Assembly: GCA_040388605.1 (NCBI GenBank)
Contig: JAZKBN010000043.1
Coordinates: forward strand, 1-39,623
From: JAZKBN01 sp040388605
Lineage (GTDB): Bacteria; Bacteroidota; Bacteroidia; Cytophagales; Flexibacteraceae
Direction of reading: 5' to 3'
Length of the DNA stretch: 39,623 bases
Below the pieces are notes generated by a model. That model worked only from the letters and a program-made list of their open reading frames with translations. It was not told where the DNA came from and searched no databases. Position numbers and translations under genes: made by a program. How positions within the stretch are numbered: the stretch's first letter is position 1; every line of letters starts with the position of its first letter. This document shows, in pieces, positions 6,854 through 14,600 of the stretch.

Positions 6854-6872
6854 AGTCCCGTCCAGACCGCAC
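6854..6872 (+). repeat. attR: displaced tRNA-Asp 3'-end repeat
   Basis: Second exact copy of the 19-bp attachment repeat. The sequence just left of it (6841-6853) does not fold as a tRNA, so this is the tRNA fragment displaced by integration. The chromosomal sequence resumes after it, starting with the old tRNA terminator. Confidence 0.9.
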
Positions 6873-6882
6873 TTAGGTGCTT

Positions 6883-6922
6883 AAACCCTTGTAAGGTAAT
6901 AACTTACAAGGGTTTTGTTTTT
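6883..6922 (+). terminator. Original tRNA-Asp terminator, displaced by the element
   Basis: A perfect 13-bp stem, AAACCCTTGTAAG (6883-6895) with CTTACAAGGGTTT (6903-6915), is followed by TGTTTTTT. It stands 11 nt after the attR repeat, as the element-borne terminator stands just after attL. It is most likely the native terminator of the tRNA-Asp transcript. Confidence 0.8.
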
Positions 6923-7037
6923 TCAGTGAGTCAGTATTAAGTCCAGACCTTAGGTGACCCCAAATGCCCCTTGGCGGGAGATTAAGCACCGTTGACTGCA
7001 ATCTCCTTAAGCCACCGAAGGCGATACGGCAGCAATT

Positions 7038-7271
7038 GTGCAGGCCGTTAAATCGCAGCACCTTCAGCAGACGGTGGAGAACTACATACACGAGCAGCAC
7101 CAGGACGAATTTATCAGCCTGACCCATGCGCTGGAATTTCTCGGCATATCTAAGCCAACCCTGAACAAGCTGCGGAATGAAGGGAAGGTGAAAGCCTATA
7201 ACCCAACGCCCGGCAGGGTGATGTTTTTGAAAGAGGAGTTGGTTAGGTATATGAAGGGGAACGCGGAGTAG
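7038..7271 (+). CDS. Excisionase-like HTH protein, possibly a 5'-truncated remnant
   Basis: A 77-aa product starting at GTG 7038. The frame is open only back to 7011, and no ATG or obvious ribosome signal precedes it. The HTH_17/MerR-like segment is clear: FISLTHALEFLGISKPTLNK followed by LRNEGKVKAYNPTPGRVMFL and a C-terminal basic tail. The family usually has ATG starts and 85-100 residues, so the N-terminus may have been lost. It lies outside the 6.8-kb element, just right of attR, and could be debris from an older insertion at the same tRNA. Confidence 0.55.
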   Translation: MQAVKSQHLQQTVENYIHEQHQDEFISLTHALEFLGISKPTLNKLRNEGKVKAYNPTPGRVMFLKEELVRYMKGNAE

Positions 7272-7607
7272 GGGGTTCGTATACCACCGGGCATAACCAT
7301 TTTGTCAGCGGCGGCTGAAGCGAATTGGCTTTTGGCGGCTCGGCCTAGGGTGAGGATATAAGCTTGCCGTGTTACTAACCCAGCTTCTACGCAGGTCGCA
7401 CTTGGCTTTGATTTTATACGTATTTGGTGGTGGTAATGTGCTGGATTATGTTGCTTTATGCTGCAAGTTCGCAGGAGGCGAGGATACGGTGCTTAAAATT
7501 TATTTATCTGATTATATATTTTATAGATAAATTTTGGGGAGTTAGTAAAATATCGGTAGATTTCAATTTTAAATCTCACCCCTAAAAACACCAGTAGGCA
7601 TAGGAAT
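7272..7607. other. Non-coding, AT-rich toward its right end
   Basis: I find no gene in this 336-bp stretch. The right third is very AT-rich and has an imperfect inverted repeat built on AAAATTTAT...AGATAAATTTT (about 7495-7535). It ends with the promoter candidate listed separately. Confidence 0.5.
7533..7564 (+). promoter_or_regulatory. Bacteroidota-type promoter candidate for the 109-aa gene
   Basis: TTTG (7533-7536), a 20-nt spacer, then TAGATTTC (7557-7564), against the consensus TTTG / TAnnTTTG with one mismatch. It is 44 nt upstream of the ATG at 7608. Confidence 0.4.
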
Positions 7608-7937
7608 ATGAAAAAACTATTATTGACCTTTAGTTGTGCTCTTGTGAGTTACTTTGGGCTTTGCCAAGCCACAACCAAAGTAGACGGTTATAGAAAAAAT
7701 AACGGAACATATGTTGCTCCTCATATTCGTACTTCACAGAATAATACTAACAAAGATAATTTTTCGACAAGCTCAAATTCTAACCCTTACACCGGGAGCA
7801 CTGGCACAAAGGCCCCGGATTATAGTCAGCGTGCGACTACAATCCATAATAATCATGATGTTCAAACTGGGTCAAAAGGGGGGCAGTATTATTTGAATAG
7901 TAAAGGGAACAAAACTTACGTCCCGAAAGCAAAGTAA
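7608..7937 (+). CDS. Small exported protein with YV-x-PH-x-RT and GG-x-YY-x-N motifs
   Basis: A 109-aa protein with a signal peptide (residues 1-~21, MKKLLLTFSCALVSYFGLCQ). The first block (26-70, GYRKNNGTYVAPHIRT, then NFST...NPYTGSTGT) matches a short motif in many small bacterial exported proteins with the pattern G-Y-x-K-x-(N)-G-T-Y-V-x-P-H-x-R-T. The C-terminal block (GSKGGQYYLNSKGNKTYV, 88-105) is a second common short module of the G-x-x-G-G-x-Y-Y-x-N-x-x-G-x-K-x-Y-V type. The middle is low-complexity Asn/Ser/Thr. I know no function for either block. Confidence 0.7.
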   Translation: MKKLLLTFSCALVSYFGLCQATTKVDGYRKNNGTYVAPHIRTSQNNTNKDNFSTSSNSNPYTGSTGTKAPDYSQRATTIHNNHDVQTGSKGGQYYLNSKGNKTYVPKAK

Positions 7938-8045
7938 AGCCAAGTTGCCAGATTAACATTGATTATTCAATATTAAAAACTCAAGCAATGATTTAATAAA
8001 CTTATTTCAGCCATTATGGCCTGATAGAGATAAACAAATTTCAAA

Positions 8046-8495
8046 ATGGGAAAGTGTATACTAATATGTATCTGTTTACTAGGAGGATCTTCTTTTGCAT
8101 ATGCCCAAGCAGGACTTTATGAAAGTCAAGGCTATCGTTTTGAAAACACATCAGAGCCTTCAAAAAACAAAGTGAACGGACAGAAAAACAAATTAATCCT
8201 AAATTTCAGCGTTTTGGATAAGTATATCATATGGATTATCAAGGGCGAAAAGGCTGGCGATGACAATCTTATTCAGTATAAATTAGGGAGAATATTAGAT
8301 ACTGACATAACTGGAAAGAAAGTAACTACGATATATGAAGGTGAAATTAATTACCTTGGGGCTGAGTCGGCAGGAAAAGGAATGGGTGAATGTAAAATAT
8401 ACAAAGTAGTAAATACTGAAAATAATGAACTTGATATTTGCATAAGTCCTAGTATTGGCACTGTCTACTGCTTTTTTAATTTAGTTTTTAGATAG
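8046..8495 (+). CDS. Hypothetical exported protein
   Basis: A 149-aa protein with a short signal peptide (CILICICLLGGSSFAYAQ, cleavage after ~AYAQ at 21). The mature part looks beta-rich and is not recognised. It has three cysteines in the C-terminal third (ECKIYK, LDICIS, TVYCFF). The gene is AT-rich compared with the large genes to the right, as is the whole 7.4-9.1 kb patch. The gap from the 109-aa gene is 108 bp, so cotranscription is possible but unproven. Confidence 0.6.
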   Translation: MGKCILICICLLGGSSFAYAQAGLYESQGYRFENTSEPSKNKVNGQKNKLILNFSVLDKYIIWIIKGEKAGDDNLIQYKLGRILDTDITGKKVTTIYEGEINYLGAESAGKGMGECKIYKVVNTENNELDICISPSIGTVYCFFNLVFR

Positions 8496-8545
8496 CTAAA
8501 ATTCATGATGCTTTCCGACAAATTATAACTTTCCTGTATTTTTCT

Positions 8546-8932
8546 TTAGCGCTTCTTTTTCTTTCTTCTAAATTCAAGAATTGCCTCATCAAATTGTTCA
8601 GAAGCTTCGTCAAAATTGTACAAACTTAAGTCCTTATCAGCAAGCTCAATGAGCCCTTCCTTATATCTGTACAGTGTATTATAAATTGCAGTATCATCTT
8701 CAAATTCTACCATGGCTTTGCTTACATCTTTACGAAGCTGATAATACTTAACTTTGGCTATTTCATATTTTTGTTGCCTTGCCTGTAAGGCGTTCTGTAT
8801 ATGATCTAATGGCAGAGGGACGTATGTACTCTGATAAGTATGATCAACTATATTTGGTTGATCATAGCGATTTTGAGCCTGTAATCCGAAAATACTGAAA
8901 ATGAAGGCTATGGCGAGCAGGATCGGTTTCAT
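8546..8932 (-). CDS. Hypothetical exported helical protein
   Basis: A 128-aa protein with a signal peptide (MKPILLAIAFIFSIFGLQAQ, cleavage after ~20). The mature part is predicted almost entirely helical: LDHIQNALQARQQKYEIAKV, then YYQLRKDVSKAMVEFEDD, ending in a cluster EFRRKKKKR. It ends 50 bp from the convergent end of the previous gene. It resembles small periplasmic helical proteins of Bacteroidota, but I assign no function. Confidence 0.6.
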   Translation of the reverse strand: MKPILLAIAFIFSIFGLQAQNRYDQPNIVDHTYQSTYVPLPLDHIQNALQARQQKYEIAKVKYYQLRKDVSKAMVEFEDDTAIYNTLYRYKEGLIELADKDLSLYNFDEASEQFDEAILEFRRKKKKR

Positions 8933-9189
8933 TATATAATTTTTCGAAAGCTAATGTAATATATGCTAATTGGCAATATGTATTTTCCACCATATGCTGG
9001 CTGATTATGATACCTCGTGCCAAAACTTTAGTTCGGACTGACGAAAAGCAATGCTTATTCAACATGGCGATTGCTAACTAACTAGAGTTGAGCGAGTTCC
9101 ATGTAAGCCTTATTATTCCAAGTGCCATTATAGCGCCGCGACAGCCGCAGCAGCCGTAATCGCTCACTACATTTTTCCATACAGCAACC
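8933..9189. other. Intergenic, no feature seen
   Basis: Between the 128-aa gene and the HxlR fragment I find no coding sequence with protein-like character. The 67-aa ORF at 8862-9065 only overlaps the signal-peptide region in another frame. Confidence 0.4.
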
Positions 9190-9348
9190 TTATTTCCCCA
9201 CAATTTCCTTCCTGTGCACGCTGCCCCATTCCGTCAAATTGCTGATTATGGTTTGCAGGGTATTGCTGTGTTCGGTCAATTCATACTGAACGGTTATGGG
9301 TTGCGTATCTAAAAGTGTTTTGCAACACTTATTCAAGGGAATTTACCT
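9190..9348 (-). pseudogene. HxlR-family regulator, C-terminal fragment
   Basis: The minus strand encodes LNKCCKTLLDTQPITVQYEL followed by TEHSNTLQTIISNLTEWGSV, then HRKEIVGK and TAA at 9190-9192. This is the end of the HxlR winged-helix domain (usual pattern L-x-x-L-E...V-x-Y-x-L-T-E-x-G-x-x-L...L-x-x-W-G). The fragment lacks the N-terminal recognition helices. Relative to the family it also seems to lack the wing between KTL and QPITVQYEL. No start codon is available because the AraC gene begins its 3' end immediately upstream. It is a decayed gene. Confidence 0.75.
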
Positions 9349-10272
9349 TTAGTTAAATGACCTCCTGAACTCTAAAGGAGATACATTGGTTTTTGCTTTG
9401 AACAGCTTATTAAAAGATTGCGGATGCCCGAATCCCAGCTCGTAGGCAACTTCACTTACCGACAAATTGGTAGCCGATAGTTTTTCCTTGGCCTTTTCTA
9501 TGATCTTTTGGTGAATAATATGCTGGGTATTTTGCCCGGTAAGCGACCGCAGCATGTCGCTCAAATAACTCGGAGATACGTTCAGTTTTTCAGAAAGGTA
9601 TTGCACTGTTGGTATGCCATTATTGGCCGATAATTCATTATTGAAATGCGCATCTAATATATCATCCAGCTTTTGCAGCAAATCATTGCTTACGGTTTTA
9701 CGGGTAATGAACTGCCTTTTGTAAAAGCGATTGGCGTAATTCAACAGCAATTCAATCTGCGAAATAATTACATCCTGGCTGAAGTCATCTATACGGCTGT
9801 TCAGCTCTTCCTCAATATTTTTAAAAATGGTAATAATGGTTGCTTTCTCCTTATCTGAAAGATGAAGGGTTTCATTCGCCGAATAAGAAAAGAAGCCATA
9901 TTGCTTTATTTTTTTGGCCAAGGGGTAATTCCACAGAAAGTCTGGGTGAATTAATAAAGTGTATTGGGAGCATATATCCGCATCGTTGTTGGTTTGGTGG
10001 CCTATAACCTGGTTCGGGGCAGCAAACAGCAAACCTCCTTCATCGAAATCGTAATAACCCTGTCCGTATTTTAACCGTCCGGCAAGGTTTGGCTTGTAGG
10101 AAATTTTATAAAAGTGCAATACATGAGATTGAGGCAGGCCGTTTATAATAACCCGGTTTGTTGCGCCATCTATTAAACTGATTAAGGGATGCAAAGGCGC
10201 CGGCAAACCAAATGCCCTGTGCATATCTGTTAAAGATTCCATATTAACATGGACTGTTTCTTCCTTTTTCAT
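9349..10272 (-). CDS. AraC-family transcriptional regulator
   Basis: About 307 aa from the ATG at 10272 (MKKEETVHVN...). A later ATG at 10242 and an earlier one at 10302 are alternatives. The chosen start best matches the N-terminal length of the paralogue at 21708-22628. Residues ~10-190 are a cupin-like sensory domain (YYDFDEGGLLFAAPNQVIG). Residues ~205-305 hold two HTH motifs: LNVSPSYLSDMLRSLTGQ, and LSVSEVAYELGFGHPQSFNK with LFKAKTNVSPLEFRRSF. The AraC signature is intact. It lies 68 bp downstream of the short-chain dehydrogenase gene on the same strand, probably cotranscribed, and likely regulates it. Ligand unknown. Confidence 0.9.
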   Translation of the reverse strand: MKKEETVHVNMESLTDMHRAFGLPAPLHPLISLIDGATNRVIINGLPQSHVLHFYKISYKPNLAGRLKYGQGYYDFDEGGLLFAAPNQVIGHQTNNDADICSQYTLLIHPDFLWNYPLAKKIKQYGFFSYSANETLHLSDKEKATIITIFKNIEEELNSRIDDFSQDVIISQIELLLNYANRFYKRQFITRKTVSNDLLQKLDDILDAHFNNELSANNGIPTVQYLSEKLNVSPSYLSDMLRSLTGQNTQHIIHQKIIEKAKEKLSATNLSVSEVAYELGFGHPQSFNKLFKAKTNVSPLEFRRSFN

Positions 10273-10340
10273 TTTTAATTTTACAGCAATTATAACCGGC
10301 AATGCTGTACAATTGCCGGTTATAATTAATTACTGAAATA

Positions 10341-11195
10341 TTACTTTGATGTGCCCTGGGCAGCAATTGCAACAGCGTCCCATTCTTCCCATGAAGCCAA
10401 TCTATCGGCGTATTCTTTACGCACCCAAGGCAGGTTATTCCTGCCCAAATTGATGCGCAGCGGCGGGTTTTCAGCATCAACAACTTTAAATATTGCTTCG
10501 GGTGTTGCATTCGGATTACCTCTTTCCAATTCCCCTAAACCGCTGAAGAATTGCGTTTTGAAATCCTGGTAAATATCAAGGCCCGCAGCAAATTTTAAAG
10601 ATTCAGGACTGCCGAATTCGGTGGCATAAGCGCCCGGCTCTATAATGGTTACTTTAATTCCGAATGCTTTAACTTCTAATGCCAAACTTTCGTGAATAGC
10701 TTCGAATGCCCATTTAGAAGAACAGTAATAACCGATTACCGGTAAAACCACATGACCGAGATTACTCGAAGTACCCAGTATATGACCATAGCCCTGGCTG
10801 CGCAGTATGGGTAAGGCAGCCTGTATAACAGCTACCGGGCCCAGTACATTGGTTTCATACAGCAACCTGATATCGTCTGCATTGGCTTCTTCTATTGTAC
10901 CAACCAAAGAATAGCCGGCATTGTTCAGCACAATATCTAAGCTGCCAAAGTGTGCGTGGGTTTGCGCCACTGCTGCTTTAACTTGTTCGGCATTTGTTAC
11001 ATCCAGTTCAAGTGTAAGTACGTTTGCGCCGTATTTTTCATTGAGGTCGTTAATGCTTTCCAATCTGCGGGCTGTGGCTGAAACTTTATCGCCTCGTTTT
11101 AATGCTGCTTCAGCCCAAACCCTGCCAAAACCACGGGAACTGCCCGTGATAAACCAAACCTTTCCTGCTGCTGCATTGTTACTTTGTTGTGTCAT
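10341..11195 (-). CDS. Short-chain dehydrogenase/reductase (SDR)
   Basis: A 284-aa classical SDR from the ATG at 11195 (MTQQSNNAAAG). The longer frame to 11279 adds 28 residues upstream of the nucleotide-binding fold and is unlikely. Motifs are TGSSRGFG (17-24, cofactor loop), NNAG in LDIVLNNAGYSL, TSSNLG as the catalytic Ser region, YYCSSK with the Tyr-x3-Lys pair, and PGAYATEF after it. The Arg in the cofactor loop suggests NADP preference. It probably oxidises or reduces a small alcohol or carbonyl compound; the substrate cannot be told. Such genes are commonly regulated by neighbouring AraC or HxlR proteins, and both an AraC gene and an HxlR remnant lie just downstream. Confidence 0.9.
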   Translation of the reverse strand: MTQQSNNAAAGKVWFITGSSRGFGRVWAEAALKRGDKVSATARRLESINDLNEKYGANVLTLELDVTNAEQVKAAVAQTHAHFGSLDIVLNNAGYSLVGTIEEANADDIRLLYETNVLGPVAVIQAALPILRSQGYGHILGTSSNLGHVVLPVIGYYCSSKWAFEAIHESLALEVKAFGIKVTIIEPGAYATEFGSPESLKFAAGLDIYQDFKTQFFSGLGELERGNPNATPEAIFKVVDAENPPLRINLGRNNLPWVRKEYADRLASWEEWDAVAIAAQGTSK

Positions 11196-11557
11196 TGTTA
11201 TAGCTTGTTTATTTAACACCACAAAGGTCGCTGTTCGCAAACACCCCGATGTAGCCCAATTGAGGACATGTGTAGCCAAATCAGTAGATTAGGGGTTTAG
11301 TACTTTTTCGATTCGCATAACCGGAACTCCAACAAAACTCAGCACAGGTGAATACCCCTGAGGCAATTTCACTAAACTTTTATTTCTCATTACTATTTTG
11401 TCAAACTCAAATTATTTGCTCCTGTTTTGCACCCGGTGTTGTCTTTTTCGCACAGCTTATTGTAGTTGCACAATGGGCTTTTAAACCCTGATTTTTGGTA
11501 TTTCATTTATTACACCCGACCTTAGCCCCCCGCTTAGCTTTACTCAAGGCTAAACAA
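11196..11557. other. Intergenic, no gene seen
   Basis: Divergent gap between the SDR gene and the large secreted-protein gene. Both strands lack credible coding sequence. The predicted promoter of the large gene lies at its right end. Confidence 0.4.
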
Positions 11558-11588
11558 TTGTTTAAAAACATACCTGCGCTTACATTTC
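11558..11588 (+). promoter_or_regulatory. Bacteroidota-type promoter candidate for the 1565-aa protein
   Basis: TTG (11558-11560), 20-nt spacer, TACATTTC (11581-11588), one mismatch from TAnnTTTG. The leader to the ATG at 11666 would be about 70 nt. Confidence 0.4.
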
Positions 11589-11665
11589 TGCAGGCTTTCT
11601 AAGAAACATAAACAACCTGATTACACAACACTTAACAAATCCACCGCAACCCAAATAACCCAATT

Positions 11666-14600
11666 ATGAAAGCACCCTTACTTCGAAATATGTTTTCGAA
11701 AGCGTGTTGCACCTTACTCATGCTTTGCGCGGCATTTAACGCCGCTGATGCACAGGTAATGTGGGACAATTTCGATGACCAACGCAATACCACTTACAGC
11801 TTCCGCGACGGTAATTTCAGCGTGGTTCCCAACCGCTGGATTGAGCCTAACGACGGCTCTGCCACCATGGGCCAATACCAACGCAACGGAGGTTCGCAAT
11901 ACGACATTATGCGTATGAGCCCCGGCGGGCCTATTAACGATCTTACGCCATACTTAAACGGCACCAAAAGCCTGTCGGTAAAAATTTGGACCACTGCGCC
12001 CGGTAAAGTTGTACAGCTGAGCCTTGAAGACAGCAACGCAACCACACCAACCAATTACCCTACCGGTCGCCTGGCTACCTTTACCGGTACCACCACAACA
12101 GCCGGCGTTTGGGAAACCATTACATTAAGCCTCACAGCCCGCCCTGATCCTGCAGCATCGCCAACCGGCATGAACGTAATGCTCGTTCTATTTGATCCGG
12201 GACTTTTTTCAGCAGCCACCTGGTATTTCGATGACCTGATGGGCCCTGAATATACCCGTCGTGCCCCGGTTGTGGGTGAAAACATGCTTTTCAATTTCGA
12301 CGGCATTTCAAGCGGTGCGTTCGATATATTCAACGGCACCGAGCTCCAGTACCCTATTGTTAACCCCGATGTTGCCGCCGGCAACACAAGCGCGCACGTT
12401 GGTAAATATGTACGCAACCCATCGGAGCAATACAATGTGCTTATAGCATCGTTAACAAGCTTCCTTACAGGCGTCAGCGATTACAATTCTGGCAGCAAGA
12501 AAATGTCGCTGAAGGTGCGTACCGATGCACCTGTAGGTACTGAGGTGGAAATAGTGCTTCAGAACAATTCCAGGGCAAGAAACCCGTATCCGACTGGCAG
12601 GCACAGCGTTTACAGCGCGGTAACCACCGTTTCCGGCGCCTGGGAAACCTTGGTATTCACCAAAATACTGAATCCCGATGCTTCACAGGGTGACGCTGAA
12701 ATAGACAATGTGGTAATAGAGTTTGCCCCGAATGCATTTTCGGCAAACACCTATTATTTTGATGAGCTGGCAGGCCCTGCCCTTGCAGGCACCACTGCAA
12801 GCGGCGAGTTTATTATTGAAAACTTCTCTGATATACACCACCAAACATTCGGCACCCACGACGGTACGCTTACGCAACCTACTGCAAACCCTGCCCCTGA
12901 TGCCGTTAATATGGATAATGCCGTTGGCAAATACCAACGCAACGGCGGCGCACAGTACGATGTATTGATGTCGAAACTGGATTGTACGCCTGAAGATGTG
13001 GCCTCTTACCTCGACGGCAGCAAAAAATTCAGCCTGAAAGTATTTACCGATGCCCCAATCGGCACGCCTATCAGCTTTACCCTGCAGGATACCAACTCTG
13101 CTACCGGCGCTAACTACCCTACCGGCAGGCACAGCGTTTACTCTGCAGTAACCACGAGCAATACAGGCTGGCAAAACCTTAACTTCACCTTCGAAAGCAG
13201 GCCCGATGCAGGTGCAGCGAACACAAGCGTGAACTCTATTGCCATCATGTTCAACTCGAACAGCAATACAGGTAACACTTATTATATTGACGATTTCGCA
13301 GGCTTTAAAGTGGGTCTTGATGCGCCTGTAATATCGGCTTCAGGTAATACCGTGCTTTGCGCAGGCAGCACAGTAACCTTAACCTCTTCGGTAGCTGCCG
13401 GCAATAACTGGAGCACCGGCGAAACCACCCAAAGCATAACCGTTAACGCAGCCGGAAACTATACAGTAAGGGCTATGGCAGGTTCATGCACATCGGCAGC
13501 AAGTGCCCCGGTTGCAGTAAGCATTGCTCCAACTGTTGACACACCAACCATCACCTTAAGCGGCGACAGCAATATTTGCAGCGGAAGCAGCCTGACAATT
13601 ACTTCTGTTTACCCTACAGGTAACGTTTGGAGCACAGGTGAAACCACCCAAAGCATTGTGGTTTCAACCAACAGCCGCGTTTTTGTTCAAAACGTAGCAG
13701 GTGGCTGCACCTCGGCAGCAAGCCAGGCGGTACAGGTACGCGTTTCGGCCAGGCCGGAACCGCAAATGCCGGTATCATCTGCAGGCTTTACCATTTGTAA
13801 CGGCGACAGCACAACACTGAGCTTAGCAGGCAATTTCCCGCTGTATCACTGGAGCACCGGTGCAGGCACTCCTACCATTCAGGCCAAAACCGCAGGCAGG
13901 TACTGGGTAAGGGTGGCATATACTGCCGATTGCTGGTCTGATACTTTAATGGGTACTTATACCCAAAGCGGCGTAACATTCAGCCCTGCAGGCGCAGGTC
14001 CTAACGACGATATTACAATCACAGTAAACCCTGCAGCCGTTTGCGGTAATCTTGCCCTGGCTACCGATGTAATTCGCTGGCACGGCGGCGTAAAAATTAA
14101 CGGCTCACAGTGGCAGCACGTAGTGGCCTCTAACGGCGCAGAAGAAGCCTATTCACGTTTCACTAAAGTGAACAACGTTTTCACCAAGCACATAATACCG
14201 GCCAGCTACAACTATACCACTGCCGGCGAAACTGCAACCGAGCTTGACTTTGTTTTGAACGGCGGGGCTGCAAGCAACGGTTGGTTCCTTTACGAAGGTA
14301 AAGACAATACAAATGCCTGCGGAGACTTCTTCGTACCGCTCCCGATACCAACCACACAGGCTACAAGCACAGCAATAACTATTGGTGTAACCACCATTCC
14401 CGCACCTGTTGTATCAGCAGCCGGGGTTACCACTTTCTGCAGCGGCAACTCTGTTGATTTAACAAGCACCGCAGGTGATGCTTATATATGGAGCAGCGGC
14501 GAAACAACCCGCAGCATAAACGTATCTGCAGCCGGAAATTATACTGTTAAAGTAGTGGTTGGCGGCTGTACCTCAGCGGCATCGGCACCTGTGGCGGTTA

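Larger units (their letters stand above)
44..6872. mobile_element. tRNA-Asp-integrated element, 6.81 kb per unit
   Basis: A 19-bp direct repeat, the last part of tRNA-Asp plus three bases, occurs at 44-62 and again at 6854-6872. Between the copies lie a tyrosine recombinase at the right end pointing inward, two small HTH proteins, a rolling-circle-type initiator and three or four unknown small genes, all on the minus strand. The unit from one repeat to the next is 6810 bp. This is the classic arrangement of a site-specific tRNA-integrating element. It encodes a replication initiator but no recognisable relaxase, capsid, Zot-like ATPase, resistance or defence gene. It could be a small integrative and mobilizable element, an integrated rolling-circle plasmid, or a satellite or remnant of a filamentous-phage-like element. 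Boundaries are well supported; the class is open. Confidence 0.9.

Noticed and set aside
12683..13174. 163-aa minus-strand ORF inside the Ig-repeat gene
   Set aside because: It is antisense to a well-supported domain repeat and has no homologous character.
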